DNA of 64,000 nt from Paenibacillus herberti (lineage in GTDB: Bacteria; Bacillota; Bacilli; Paenibacillales; Paenibacillaceae), in assembly GCF_002233675.1 (NCBI RefSeq), contig NZ_NMUQ01000003.1, positions 354,574 to 418,573 of the forward strand, in the 5' to 3' direction. The notes below the pieces were generated by a model, which saw only the letters and a program-made list of their open reading frames with translations, was not told where the DNA came from and did not search any database. Shown piece by piece: positions 1 through 9,539 of this stretch (the stretch's first letter is position 1; each line of letters begins with the position of its first letter). A program made the translations under genes and the position numbers.

Positions 1-884
1 CAAATGATGGAACGAACCTGTATCTGCTCGTTGAAGGTACGGGACTCAGTACGACAACAAGCCACTTCTGGCTGGATACAGACAATAACCCGGCAACCGG
101 TTATAAGGCCAGTGGCTGGGGAGCTAACGGCGCCGAGTGGATGATTGAAAACAGCACTCTTTATGCCTACACAGGAAATGGAAGCTCGTGGAGCTGGAGC
201 TCAGTGACGACCCTAACTTCCAAGCAGTTTGCCCGCAGCAGTTCTGCTGTTGAAGCACTTATTCCTTTATCCACGTTGAAAAAGAATGTAGGAAGCACGC
301 TCAAACTAGGTTTTATTGATAACAACTCAGCAACAAACAGGCTGCCAGCGGCGAAACAGACGCTCCCTGCCTATGTTCTGACTGCTGTAGCTAAAGCGCC
401 GGAAGCCGTTGCTATTACAGTAGATGGCAAGGCAGCTGATTGGAGCGGAGTGAAGTCACTTTCAACCAATATAGGAACGGCTAAGAGCTTAAAAGTAATA
501 AATGATGGAACGAACCTGTATCTGCTCGTTGAAGGTACGGGACTCAGTACGACAACAAGCCACTTCTGGCTGGATACAGACAATAACCCGGCAACCGGTT
601 ATAAGGCCAGTGGCTGGGGAGCTAACGGCGCCGAGTGGATGGTCGAAAACAGCACTCTTTATACCTACACAGGAAATGGAAGTTCATGGAGCTGGAGCTC
701 AGTGATGACCCTAACTTCCAAGCAGTTTGCCCGCAGCAGTTCTGCTGTTGAAGCACTTATTCCTTTATCCACGTTGAAAAAGAATGCAGCAAGCACGATC
801 AAACTAGGCTTCATTGATAACAACTCAGCAACAAACAGGCTGCCAGCGGCGAAACAGACGCTTCCGGCCTATGTTTTAACTGCT
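1..884 (+). repeat. Tandem 498-bp coding repeat (sugar-binding modules)
   Basis: The stretch from position 3 recurs from position 501 with long runs of identical DNA, an offset of 498 bp or 166 codons. The second copy ends near 884 at the linker. Such identity at DNA level points to recent duplication or ongoing gene conversion rather than ancient domain repetition. Confidence 0.85.
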
Positions 885-2510
885 GGTACTAAGCCGCAAC
901 CAACGGCAACGCCACAACCAACGGCAACGCCGCAACCAACGGCAACGCCGCAACCAACGGCAACGCCGCAACCAACGGCAACGCCGCAACCAACGGCAAC
1001 GCCGCAACCAACGGCAACGCCGCAACCAACGGCAACGCCGCAACCAACGGCAACGCCGCAACCAACGGCAACGCCAAAACCAACAGCAACGCCACAACCA
1101 ACAGCAACGCCGAAGCCGGAAGGAACTATGGTTATTTCCAATCTTACAGAGCTGGATAGCCCGTTGAACAACCCGTTTAAAGGCTGGGCGCCTTCTGCCA
1201 AATCAACATCTTATGCACAGCCTATCAAGCTTGTTTACGCAGGTGTGACCTGGAAAGATTTGGAGCCAACAAAAGGTAATTATAATTTTGAAGCCATCGA
1301 AAAAACTTATAATTTTGCTTATTGGCAAAGCAAGGGCGTAAAAGTTGTGTTCAGGCTTCTTTTGGATAATCCGACGGGGCAAGCGCATCGTGATATTCCA
1401 GACTGGCTATACAACGAAATGGTCGCTGCTGGCCAATCGCCCGGAACTGCTTATAGAGATGAGACAGGCGGTATGGGGAGCGGAAATAATACGGGCTTTT
1501 CTCCTAACTACAGTTCGCCTTCGGTAATCCAGGGGCATAAGCTGCTCCTCGACGCTATCGCAAATCGTTATTATACGAATGAACGTCCTATTGCTTTTGT
1601 ACAAATCGGTTCCCTTGGACATTGGGGCGAATTCCACACTTGGCCGTATAGAGGACCAGATGGTGAAAAGAACAACTATACCGGGGAATTCCCTACAAAT
1701 GAAGTCTCAAATCAGTATGTTCAGCATTATCTCGATGCCTTTGCCGGCAAAGAAGATAAAATGCAGGTCCTGATCCGGCGCAGCATTGGGCTGGCTACCA
1801 ACAACAATAAAGGTATGAAGCTCGGAATGTTCAATGATGTATTTGGTGATAAGGGAAGTTTCGATGACAGCTGGGGATGGTATACAGGTACGCAAAACGG
1901 CTACTCGGATGACCTTAGTCAGAAACAGCCCGGAAACCCTAATTTTTGGGATAGCCGTATTTCTGCCGGAGAATTTTATGGTGGACAATCCGGTATGACG
2001 GTAGCTTTGACATCAGGGGCTGGCTTCGATGAGACGATGCGGCAAACCGAAATGAGCAAAATTAGCTGGCTTGGCCCGAATGCGCCTGCTTCTTTGGCTG
2101 TCGGTAATAGTTTGCAAGCGAATATGGATAAGTTAGAAAAAAGAATGGGTTATCATTTTGTTTTGAAACAAGTCAAACACTCTTCAGTTATTAATGGGAA
2201 TTTATTCCCGGTTGAAGTTTCAGTTGAAAATAAAGGAGTGCAGCATTTCCCATTCAATTGGTCTGTTGAAATTCAGCTTCGCAGCGAAGGCAAAGTAGTT
2301 GCGACAAAGAAAACAAACGCTGACCTGACAACTTGGAAAACGGGAAGTTATACAATTGCTGATTCCATTCCGACATCGGGACTTCCTTCCGGAAAATACG
2401 AAATTTCAATTGCGATTATTAATCCGGAAACTGGTTTGCCTGGAGTGGACTTTGCGAATGAAGGCAAATACCCAGATGGTGCATTTAAGCTCGGCAACGT
2501 AACTAAATAA
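3..2510 (+). CDS. Secreted DUF4832-type protein with CBM9/DOMON-like repeats, 5' end outside window
   Basis: The frame is open from the first complete codon at position 3, so this is the 3' part of a longer gene. Two copies of a roughly 166-residue beta-rich module (VDG..DWSGV at the front, FWLDTDNN and WGANGAEWM inside) resemble CBM9/DOMON-type sugar-binding domains. A Pro-Thr-Ala linker of about twelve PTATPQ units follows. The C-terminal part, from about nucleotide 1130, reads LNNPFKGWAPSAK, WKDLEPTKGNYNFE, GSLGHWGEFHTWP and a terminal beta domain, which matches the DUF4832 group of glycosidase-like TIM-barrel proteins. The WGEFHTWP glutamate is a candidate catalytic acid. It is almost certainly exported, since its paralogue at 2955 has a signal peptide. 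The substrate is unknown; neighbouring galactan-type enzymes suggest a plant or microbial polysaccharide. Confidence 0.8.
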   Translation, partial: NDGTNLYLLVEGTGLSTTTSHFWLDTDNNPATGYKASGWGANGAEWMIENSTLYAYTGNGSSWSWSSVTTLTSKQFARSSSAVEALIPLSTLKKNVGSTLKLGFIDNNSATNRLPAAKQTLPAYVLTAVAKAPEAVAITVDGKAADWSGVKSLSTNIGTAKSLKVINDGTNLYLLVEGTGLSTTTSHFWLDTDNNPATGYKASGWGANGAEWMVENSTLYTYTGNGSSWSWSSVMTLTSKQFARSSSAVEALIPLSTLKKNAASTIKLGFIDNNSATNRLPAAKQTLPAYVLTAGTKPQPTATPQPTATPQPTATPQPTATPQPTATPQPTATPQPTATPQPTATPQPTATPQPTATPKPTATPQPTATPKPEGTMVISNLTELDSPLNNPFKGWAPSAKSTSYAQPIKLVYAGVTWKDLEPTKGNYNFEAIEKTYNFAYWQSKGVKVVFRLLLDNPTGQAHRDIPDWLYNEMVAAGQSPGTAYRDETGGMGSGNNTGFSPNYSSPSVIQGHKLLLDAIANRYYTNERPIAFVQIGSLGHWGEFHTWPYRGPDGEKNNYTGEFPTNEVSNQYVQHYLDAFAGKEDKMQVLIRRSIGLATNNNKGMKLGMFNDVFGDKGSFDDSWGWYTGTQNGYSDDLSQKQPGNPNFWDSRISAGEFYGGQSGMTVALTSGAGFDETMRQTEMSKISWLGPNAPASLAVGNSLQANMDKLEKRMGYHFVLKQVKHSSVINGNLFPVEVSVENKGVQHFPFNWSVEIQLRSEGKVVATKKTNADLTTWKTGSYTIADSIPTSGLPSGKYEISIAIINPETGLPGVDFANEGKYPDGAFKLGNVTK
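896..1113 (+). repeat. 18-bp tandem repeat encoding PTATPQ linker
   Basis: About twelve units of an 18-bp sequence (ccaacggcaacgccgcaa) encode PTATPQ or PTATPK. It is an extended, proline- and threonine-rich inter-domain linker typical of secreted glycosidases. The number of units is likely to vary between strains by slippage. Confidence 0.9.
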
Positions 2511-2550
2511 CATCAAGTTAAAAACGGTTTGATTTTATCCCATACGTTTG

Positions 2551-2656
2551 ACAGTGATGAGCTCATGAAATCATGAACTCATCACTATTTTACTGCACCC
2601 CTTAGAATAGACATTGGAACTTAACCAATGAAATTCTAGGGGGTGCATTTTTTTTA
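2551..2656 (+). terminator. Double hairpin terminator, second arm IS-end-like
   Basis: A first stem (gtgatgagctcatga pairing with tcatgaactcatcac) is followed at 2595-2648 by a longer stem. Its arms start tgcaccccttagaat and end attctagggggtgca, with an inner cattgg/ccaatg stem, and eight T follow. It fits a Rho-independent terminator for the DUF4832 gene. The outer arm also shares 15 bp with an inverted pair at 39239, so it may derive from an insertion-sequence end. Confidence 0.7.
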
Positions 2657-2954
2657 ATTTCCTCTAAAATATTTTCCTTGTAAAATATTTATTCGACATA
2701 ACATTTCTTTTGTATAATAATATTGATTATCAATTGTATACTATTATTATTGATGAATTTAATTATAATAATTACAAATAAATTAATTTCCATTAATATT
2801 TCATTGTGAATTAATGATATTTCATCTATTGTATTCAAGGGAATGGAAAAACCATTTCATAATACAAGGGAAAATAAGGGGGTTAAATACGACTCTAAGG
2901 ATGAATTAATGAATTTGGAATTAATTAAAAGAACAAATTTCTAGGAGGGTTTTT
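2657..2954 (+). promoter_or_regulatory. Very AT-rich leader upstream of the second DUF4832 gene
   Basis: This gene-free stretch is far richer in A and T than its surroundings. A TATAAT hexamer lies at 2713-2718, with a poor -35 candidate (ttcgac, 2692-2697) only 15 bp upstream. The 230 bp between it and the start codon would be a long leader. The ribosome-binding site aggaggg at 2943-2949 is clear. I see no ORF or convincing riboswitch. Confidence 0.35.
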
Positions 2955-5507
2955 TTGAACAGTTCAGTTAAGGCAAATAAGATGATCGTCGTTCTGTTTT
3001 TAATTATTGCCATGGTGATCTCGTTGTTTCCACCGATAGGAAGCTTATATAAAGTGGAAGCGGCTGCTGTTACGGTAGATGGCAATGCAAATGACTGGAG
3101 CGGAATAAATTCGCTTGTAACTAACACAGGAACGGCAACGAGCTTAAAAGCAACGAATGATGGAACAAACCTGTACCTCTTCGTTGAAGGCGCGGGTCTG
3201 AGCACGGTAACAGGCAGCTTCTGGCTGGATACAGACAATAATTCGGCGACCGGTTACAAGGCATCCGGCTGGGGAGCTAACGGCGTCGAGTGGATGCTCG
3301 AAAACAATACTCTATATAGCTACTCCGGAGATGGTACTTCGTGGAGCTGGGACTTGAAAGCAACTCTTGACTCCAAACAAATGTCCCGCAGCGGTTCTGC
3401 TGTGGAAGCGCTTATTCCTTTGTCCACGTTGAAAATGAACGTTGGAAGCACGCTCAAACTAGGTTATATCGACAACAGATCGGAAATAAATAGGCTGCCT
3501 GCGGCGAATGGTACGCTTCCTGCCTATGTTATGACTGGCGAAGCGACAGCTCCAGTAGTGACGGCTCCACCAGTAGCGACAATTCCAGCTCCAGTAGTCA
3601 CAACTCCTGAAGCTGCAGCTCCCGGCAAAATTACTGTAGATGGCAGTGTAAATGACTGGAGCGGAGTGAAAATAGCCGCTACTAATGGGGGAGCGAACAG
3701 CCCTACCCTGAAAATAACGAATGACGAAACGAATCTGTACCTGCTTCTTAACAGCAAAAAAAATGTGAACAAAGGCACTGTATGGCTGGATACCGATAAT
3801 AATCCGTCAAATGGGTTTGATGTACGCAGATGGAATTTGAAGGCTGATTGGAAAATTGAAAATGGCTCCTTGTTTAAATACGAAGGCATGACAAATAATA
3901 CTCCAAAATGGACTAAAGTTACGGGGGATCATAAATTTTCCCAAGGCTCTTCTATACTGGAAGCTTCCATTCTTTTATCCGCTTTAAACAGCAAAATGGG
4001 ATCAAAAGTAAAAATAGGTTATGATAACGTTGCAGAGATGGAGAGATTACCTTCGGACATTCTCCCGACTCCTTCTCATGTATTGATTACGGAAGCCGAA
4101 GCGTCCAAATCGGTTACACCAACTACGGTTACTAATGATCTTGTAGAACTGGACAGCCCTTTGAACAATCCGTTTAAAGGCTGGGCGCCTTCTGCTAAGA
4201 CAACGTCCTACTCGCAGCCAGTCAAGCTTGTTTACGCAGGCGTAACCTGGAAAGAGCTTGAGCCGACAAAAGGCAATTATAATTTTGAAGCCATCGAAAA
4301 AACGAACAATTTTGCTTACTGGAAAAGCAAAGGCGTAAAAGTTGTGTTCAGGGTTATTATGGATAACCCGACGGGCCAAGCCCATCGTGATATTCCAGAC
4401 TGGCTTTACAACGAAATTGTCGCTGCTGGCCAATCACCGGGAACGGCCTATAGCGATGCAACAGGCGGTATGGGAGCCGGAAACAATACGGGCTTTTCTC
4501 CTAACTACAGCGCGCCTTCGGTAATTCAGGGCCATAAGCTGCTCCTTGAAGCTATTGCAAACCGTTACTATACGAACGAACGCCCTGTTGCTTTTGTACA
4601 AATCGGTTCCCTTGGGCATTGGGGCGAATTCCACACCTGGCCTTATAATGGACCAAGTGGTGTAAAGAACTATACGGGAGTTTTCCCTACAGTTGAAGTT
4701 TCAAACCAATACGTTCAGCAGTATCTCGATGCCTTCGCTGGCAAAGAAGATAAAATACAGGTATTGATCCGCCGCAGCGTTGAGCTGGCTACGAACAATA
4801 ATAAAGGCATGAAGCTCGGAATGTTTAATGATGTATTTGGTGATAAGGCTAGTTTTGATGCTGACTGGGGATGGTATACAGGAACGCAAAACGGCTATTG
4901 GGACGATCTTGGACAAAAGCAGCCTGGCAATGCTAATTTCTGGGATAGCCGCATATCCGCCGGAGAATTTTATAGCGGCGAATTCGGGATGAAGGCTTCC
5001 TTGACATCAGGCAGTGGTTTTGATGAGACATTGCGTCAAACCGAGATGAGTAAAATAAGCTGGCTCGGCCCTAACTCGCCTGCCGCATTGCCTGTTGGTA
5101 ATAGTCTGCAAGCGAATATGGATACGTTAAAGAAAAAAATGGGCTATCATTTTGTCTTGAAACAAGCCAAGTATCCTTCGCTTGTTACGGGCGGCTCATT
5201 GCCAGTTAACCTCACTATCGAGAATAAAGGCATGCAGCATTTCCCGTTCAATTGGAAGCTTGAAGTTCTTGTTTACTACGGCAGGAACCTCGTTTCCAGA
5301 ACGGCAACAAACGCCGATCTTACAACGTGGAAAACGGGAACCCATAAAGTCGATGTTACTCTTCCGGTAGAGCATCTTCCATCTGGAAATTCCTACGATG
5401 TTTATGTTGGAATCATGAACCCAGAAACTAATTTGCCTGGAGTGGACTTCGCCAATGAGGGCAAACACCAGAATGGCACATTTAAGCTCGGCACCGTAAC
5501 TAAATAA
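2955..5507 (+). CDS. Secreted DUF4832-type protein with two CBM9/DOMON-like domains
   Basis: This 850-residue paralogue of the gene at 3-2510 starts at a TTG with aggaggg 5 bp upstream. An N-terminal signal peptide (MIVVLFLIIAMVISLFP, cleavage near VEAAA) shows export. Two sugar-binding-like modules follow (about residues 37-195 and 225-380). The second is diverged and the linker between them is a short Pro-Val-Ala stretch instead of the PTATPQ repeat. The C-terminal two thirds is the DUF4832-type TIM-barrel region with the conserved GSLGHWGEFHTWP block and a terminal beta domain. It stands alone between two terminators. Glycosidase activity is inferred from fold and context; no characterised substrate is known to me. 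Confidence 0.85.
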   Translation: MNSSVKANKMIVVLFLIIAMVISLFPPIGSLYKVEAAAVTVDGNANDWSGINSLVTNTGTATSLKATNDGTNLYLFVEGAGLSTVTGSFWLDTDNNSATGYKASGWGANGVEWMLENNTLYSYSGDGTSWSWDLKATLDSKQMSRSGSAVEALIPLSTLKMNVGSTLKLGYIDNRSEINRLPAANGTLPAYVMTGEATAPVVTAPPVATIPAPVVTTPEAAAPGKITVDGSVNDWSGVKIAATNGGANSPTLKITNDETNLYLLLNSKKNVNKGTVWLDTDNNPSNGFDVRRWNLKADWKIENGSLFKYEGMTNNTPKWTKVTGDHKFSQGSSILEASILLSALNSKMGSKVKIGYDNVAEMERLPSDILPTPSHVLITEAEASKSVTPTTVTNDLVELDSPLNNPFKGWAPSAKTTSYSQPVKLVYAGVTWKELEPTKGNYNFEAIEKTNNFAYWKSKGVKVVFRVIMDNPTGQAHRDIPDWLYNEIVAAGQSPGTAYSDATGGMGAGNNTGFSPNYSAPSVIQGHKLLLEAIANRYYTNERPVAFVQIGSLGHWGEFHTWPYNGPSGVKNYTGVFPTVEVSNQYVQQYLDAFAGKEDKIQVLIRRSVELATNNNKGMKLGMFNDVFGDKASFDADWGWYTGTQNGYWDDLGQKQPGNANFWDSRISAGEFYSGEFGMKASLTSGSGFDETLRQTEMSKISWLGPNSPAALPVGNSLQANMDTLKKKMGYHFVLKQAKYPSLVTGGSLPVNLTIENKGMQHFPFNWKLEVLVYYGRNLVSRTATNADLTTWKTGTHKVDVTLPVEHLPSGNSYDVYVGIMNPETNLPGVDFANEGKHQNGTFKLGTVTK

Positions 5508-5533
5508 CGTCAAGTTAAACTCGGTTTGATTTT

Positions 5534-5612
5534 ATCCCCTTCGGTAGGCAGTGAAAAGAGAGAGTTCATGATTCCATGAATTCCGCACTGTTGGCCGGAG
5601 GGGATTTTTATT
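5534..5612 (+). terminator. Rho-independent terminator after DUF4832 gene
   Basis: The stem atccccttcgg pairs with ccggaggggat, with inner cagtg/cactg and ttcatg/catgaa stems, and is followed by a T-rich run. It ends the transcription unit of the gene at 2955. Confidence 0.8.
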
Positions 5613-5657
5613 TTGGCAAAAGATATCAACTTGAAAATAGACAAATCTGTTCCATAA

Positions 5658-5672
5658 ATAGGTTAAACCTAT
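5658..5672. promoter_or_regulatory. Palindrome ataggttaaacctat upstream of GH59 gene
   Basis: This near-perfect 15-bp inverted repeat lies about 110 bp before the GH59 reading frame in a gene-free 270-bp gap. It could be an operator, but no regulator can be assigned. Confidence 0.25.
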
Positions 5673-5783
5673 TCCTATTGGCCAGAAATTCTCGGTGTTA
5701 TGCTTTGAATAGTTCTGAAATCCACGAGGCCGAATTGTTGCTCTTCTGAATTATATTCAATTTGCTGTCCTTCTATAGAGAGG

Positions 5784-7919
5784 GTGTATCTTATCGTGAC
5801 AATGTTTTCTGATAATGGGGTAAGCGAATCAGCCTCAGTTTCCACAGCTACTACTTCTGTGATTATTGCTGGCAACGGAGCGGGAAGAGTTTTTGAAGGA
5901 GAAGGTGTAGTTAGTGGCGGAGGTGGAAATACACGTCTGTTGATTGATTATCCCGAGCCTTATCGTAGTGACATTCTGGATTATCTCTTCAAGCCCAATT
6001 ATGGGGCGGGTTATACCCATTTAAAAGTCGAGGTAGGCGGAGATGTCTTTTCCACCACTGGGACAGAGCCAACCCACGCGAGAACGAGGGAGGAGCTCGA
6101 CAATCCGAATATGAATCGCGGCTATGAACTTTGGTTAATGAGCGAAGCGAAGAAGCGGAATCCGGATATTAAACTTGATATTTTGCAGTGGGGAGCCCCT
6201 GGGTGGATTAACGACTTCAGCACCAACATCGGCAATGACAACAACATCTACTATAAAAACGCCAACAGCAAGTATGCTATGTATTCTCAGGATAATGCGG
6301 ATTATTTGGTGAGCTATATTAAGGGAGCCAAGAGAGTTTGGGGTTTGGATATTGACTATGTTGCAGGCAATCAAAATGAGAGTTTTGTAGGGCTTGATTT
6401 AGAGAACCCTAGTGATCCAAACAGTCCTTCTTATTTGAAGAATTACATCGTCAATATTTTGAGACCTACGCTTGATCGAAATGGATTACAGCATGTAAAA
6501 ATTGTCGCTCCTGATATTGGCGGCAGAGAAAATGAACCCTATAACCCAAGATCGCCTTGGGCTTTCATTGATGAAGTTTTAGCCGATCCTGCGCTGAAAA
6601 ATGCTGTATCCGTCATCGGTTATCACTATGTGAAGAGTACTTCTGCGGAAACCGCTCAAAACTCTGGTTTAACGTTATGGGAGAGCGAGGGCTGGACAGG
6701 GAGCAGCAATTGGGAAAGCGTCAACAACCAGAAGGGCGCTCTCGATTTAGCTAAGATCATGAATAACAACTATATTAATGCCAAGGTCACCAAAACAAAT
6801 GTATGGCATATGATCGCGTCATCCTATCCCAATTTGTCGTTTCCGAAAACAGGTGTCATGGTAGCTGGCGAACCGTGGTCAGGTAATTACACCGTTATGC
6901 CCGGGATCTGGGCCGCCGCGCATACGAATCAATTTGCTCAGCCGGGCTGGAAATATGTTGACAGCGGGTGCGGTATCACGGCAGGAGGAACCTCTTACGT
7001 AACTTTGAAGCAGCCGGATGGCGGCGACAATTACAGTATTATTTTGGTAACGGGTAACTCTGTGGAGACGATTACATTCAAGCTGACAGGCGGTTTATGT
7101 ACCGACACGGTTCACGTATGGAAATCAAATGCTGTGCAACAATTTATTCAACAGTCTGATATCACTCCATGGGATTATTCGTATTCAATTAACGTTGAGC
7201 CGGATTCGATCTATTCGTTAACAACAACGACGGGGCAGCAAAAAGGTCTATCTGATTATCCAATCCCGGCATCTCAGTCTTTCCCTAAAAATTATCATGA
7301 TGATTTTGAAAGTTATGATGGAGGAGAAACGCCGAAGTATACCTCAGATGTTGAAGGTGTATTCGAGGTTTCCGAAAAGTTTGGCGGCGGTGGCAAAGCT
7401 TTGCGTCAGGTTGTTGCAGGTCCAATGAAACAGTGGGATGCTTGGATGACCCCTCGTATCCGATATGGTACACATACTCAATTGGGCGATCTTGATTGGA
7501 CTGATTATGACTACAGCTCGGATGTATTAATTGAAGGTTGCGGGAAAGATATGTACGGCAATGAAACGCCTGGGACGGTATCCATTAGTGGACGCGTTGG
7601 CACAAAGCCACGTCAATGGATCAATGATACATTGATTACTGGCTACAAGCTGCAGGTGGATCAGGTTGGAGATTGGAGCTTGCGAATTGCAGACCCGTTA
7701 AAAGATTCCGATACCATCCTGGCTTCAGGAAATGTGCCTTTTTCAGCAGAAACTTGGCATCAATTAAAATTAAGCTTCAGTGGTACGAATATTAAGGGTT
7801 TTATTGACGGTCATCTTGTTGCATCACTCAACGACAGTACATATGCTTCAGGCATGGTAGGACTGGGAAGCGGCTATAATTACGCACAATATAATAGTAT
7901 TTCTGTTATTAACCGCTAA
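5784..7919 (+). CDS. GH59 galactocerebrosidase-like glycosidase
   Basis: The protein follows animal galactosylceramidase (GALC) along its whole length: VFEGEGVVSGGGGNTRLL, YPEPYRSDILDYLFKPNYGA, KVEVGGD, then GEPWSGNY and TNQFAQPGW, and a C-terminal lectin-like domain. GALC is a family GH59 beta-galactosidase. Both catalytic acids are present: E199 in NQNESF (acid/base) and E302 in LWESEGW (nucleophile). The length of 711 residues is normal for the family. The first possible start is GTG 5784 (GTG 5796 and ATG 5802 are alternatives), and only about 30 residues precede the barrel. No signal peptide is visible in this or another frame, which is odd for an enzyme expected to act outside the cell, so the 5' end may have been lost. 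The likely role is release of terminal beta-galactose from a galactan or glycolipid. Confidence 0.85.
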   Translation: MYLIVTMFSDNGVSESASVSTATTSVIIAGNGAGRVFEGEGVVSGGGGNTRLLIDYPEPYRSDILDYLFKPNYGAGYTHLKVEVGGDVFSTTGTEPTHARTREELDNPNMNRGYELWLMSEAKKRNPDIKLDILQWGAPGWINDFSTNIGNDNNIYYKNANSKYAMYSQDNADYLVSYIKGAKRVWGLDIDYVAGNQNESFVGLDLENPSDPNSPSYLKNYIVNILRPTLDRNGLQHVKIVAPDIGGRENEPYNPRSPWAFIDEVLADPALKNAVSVIGYHYVKSTSAETAQNSGLTLWESEGWTGSSNWESVNNQKGALDLAKIMNNNYINAKVTKTNVWHMIASSYPNLSFPKTGVMVAGEPWSGNYTVMPGIWAAAHTNQFAQPGWKYVDSGCGITAGGTSYVTLKQPDGGDNYSIILVTGNSVETITFKLTGGLCTDTVHVWKSNAVQQFIQQSDITPWDYSYSINVEPDSIYSLTTTTGQQKGLSDYPIPASQSFPKNYHDDFESYDGGETPKYTSDVEGVFEVSEKFGGGGKALRQVVAGPMKQWDAWMTPRIRYGTHTQLGDLDWTDYDYSSDVLIEGCGKDMYGNETPGTVSISGRVGTKPRQWINDTLITGYKLQVDQVGDWSLRIADPLKDSDTILASGNVPFSAETWHQLKLSFSGTNIKGFIDGHLVASLNDSTYASGMVGLGSGYNYAQYNSISVINR

Positions 7920-7987
7920 TCGGATATGGTCTTGCGGGATAGTTTTAGAGAGTTTGTGACAAGCAGACTCATCGGTTTTGCAGTAGG

Positions 7988-8030
7988 ACAACGAGCCATT
8001 CTCCGTGCGGAGAATGGCTCGTTGTTCTTA
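7988..8030. terminator. Bidirectional terminator between GH59 and YesN-type gene
   Basis: A perfect stem, acgagccattctc with gagaatggctcgt around the loop cgtgcg, has T-rich flanks on both strands. It serves two convergent genes. Confidence 0.9.
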
Positions 8031-9539
8031 AGCCTGCTGCGACATTTTCCGGTACTGTCCCGGCGTTACGTCGCTCCATTTTTTGAACGTCTTCACGAAG
8101 TAGTTATCGTTCGGAAAGCCGACGCTATATCCAATTTCGCTGATCGGCTGTCCGGTCTCTTTGAGTAGCAACTTCGCTTTTTTCACCCGCAGCTTCTGCA
8201 GATAACAGATGAAGGTTTCACCGGTTTTTTGCTTGAACAGCCGGCTTAGGTAATGCTCATCCATCGATACGAGGCGGGACATTGCCTTCAGTGTAATATT
8301 GTCCGCATAATAACGCTCCAAATAATCCAGGATGCGGTTGATCTCAGGGTGGCTTGTGCCTTGGCGGGTAGCCCCGCCGGACATGCGGCTGATCAGTCCG
8401 GTCGACCGCTCAGCAAGCCGGGAGAGCAGCTCGTTATGAGATCGTGCCGTCTCGGGATCGAAGCTGGAGAATCCGGTTGCGGCGGCTCCGGCAATATTCG
8501 TGAAAATACGATCGAGCGAGCGCGCCGTCTGCCAAACATGGGAGATTTGTACCCGGCTGTTCCGCATTTCCCGCCAGTAAGCGGACAGGGCGGCTTCAGC
8601 GTCATGAGGACGCGACTGCTCGAATGCGGCGATGATCTCTTTTTCCATACGCCATGAGTGGGATTTTTCATGATCCGCTTGATCCGCTTGTTTCACTTGT
8701 GCCAGAACACCTGAAGCCTCTGCTATTCCCTCCGTATCCTCGTACCATCGCTCATTGGCCAGTATGAGCAGCCGCGGCCACTCCTCCTGCAGGCGGGAAG
8801 GAGCAACCGAATCGCTATAAACTCCTCTCACGGAGCGGTCGGGCAAAGCCTGCGGGTTCACTGTCAGATCGGCATCGGACCAAAAGAACAGCGTTGTTAC
8901 GCCTTCGGTGGAAAATGCTCCCGGCCAAATTTTCGACGAAGACGAGACCGCTCCGGAAGCGATCAGAGCTTCGGTGTTCGGCTTGGCCTCCGATTGAAGG
9001 AAAGATAACAAACATACTCGGCCGAAGGCGGCAGGAGGAACGGGTGGGGCGACTAGCAAGCTGGCCGTTTCGTCTACCGACAAGAGGGGCAAGCTTTCCC
9101 GCAGCTGCAGGTAATAACGGTCGAATGCCCCAATGAGCTCAAGCTGCTCCTGCTGTGTACTGCGCTCAATTTCCTTGCCGGTTTTGAGCAGCAGGTCTTC
9201 CATCTCGGATATGCTCATGGACAGCTTGAGCACGTAGCCGCTAGCTCCGAGCTCGAGCGCTTTCCGCGCATATTCGAATTCTCCCATGCAGGTCAGCATG
9301 ACGAATCGGCAATTCACTCCTTCGCTGCGCACCTGTCTCAGCAGCTCCAGGCCGTCCATACCCGGCATCATAATGTCCGTAATGACTAGCTCGGGCTGGA
9401 TTCGATGGATGAGTTCCAACGCCTCTTCGCCGTCTGAAGCTTCTCCAGCTACCGTAAAACCATGTTTTTCCCATTGAATTAACTTGCGCAGCTTACGGCG
9501 GACAAAAACTTCATCCTCCACCAAAAGAATTTTCCACAT
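8028..9539 (-). CDS. AraC-type response regulator (YesN family)
   Basis: This 503-residue regulator has an N-terminal receiver (VEDE at 7-10, phospho-acceptor D55 in VITDIMMPGMDG, lysine in the KLS region) and a C-terminal AraC double helix-turn-helix (EHYLSRLFKQKTGETF, ISEIGYSVGFPNDNYFVKTFKKW, TPGQYR). The middle section is the variable linker of YesN proteins. I chose ATG 9539 (MWKILLVEDE) because the receiver starts there and AAGGTG lies just upstream; a longer frame exists but is only overlap with the kinase gene. The start overlaps the kinase 3' end by 29 bp, which suggests translational coupling. It probably activates the adjacent ABC importer genes in response to an extracellular sugar. 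Confidence 0.9.
   Translation of the reverse strand: MWKILLVEDEVFVRRKLRKLIQWEKHGFTVAGEASDGEEALELIHRIQPELVITDIMMPGMDGLELLRQVRSEGVNCRFVMLTCMGEFEYARKALELGASGYVLKLSMSISEMEDLLLKTGKEIERSTQQEQLELIGAFDRYYLQLRESLPLLSVDETASLLVAPPVPPAAFGRVCLLSFLQSEAKPNTEALIASGAVSSSSKIWPGAFSTEGVTTLFFWSDADLTVNPQALPDRSVRGVYSDSVAPSRLQEEWPRLLILANERWYEDTEGIAEASGVLAQVKQADQADHEKSHSWRMEKEIIAAFEQSRPHDAEAALSAYWREMRNSRVQISHVWQTARSLDRIFTNIAGAAATGFSSFDPETARSHNELLSRLAERSTGLISRMSGGATRQGTSHPEINRILDYLERYYADNITLKAMSRLVSMDEHYLSRLFKQKTGETFICYLQKLRVKKAKLLLKETGQPISEIGYSVGFPNDNYFVKTFKKWSDVTPGQYRKMSQQA

Noticed and set aside
896-1113. CRISPR-like short repeats
   Set aside because: The 18-bp units abut with no spacers and translate as a clean PTATPQ linker inside a coding frame.
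869-1201. Three overlapping minus-strand ORFs made of short Val/Ala/Leu or Arg/Trp/Cys repeats
   Set aside because: They are the antisense reading of the 18-bp PTATPQ linker repeat; any multiple-of-three repeat gives open frames on both strands. No ribosome-binding site or family pattern.
2657-2954. AT-rich stretch as a replication or transfer origin
   Set aside because: No DnaA-box clusters, iterons or replication genes are visible; it is better explained as a leader and promoter region.
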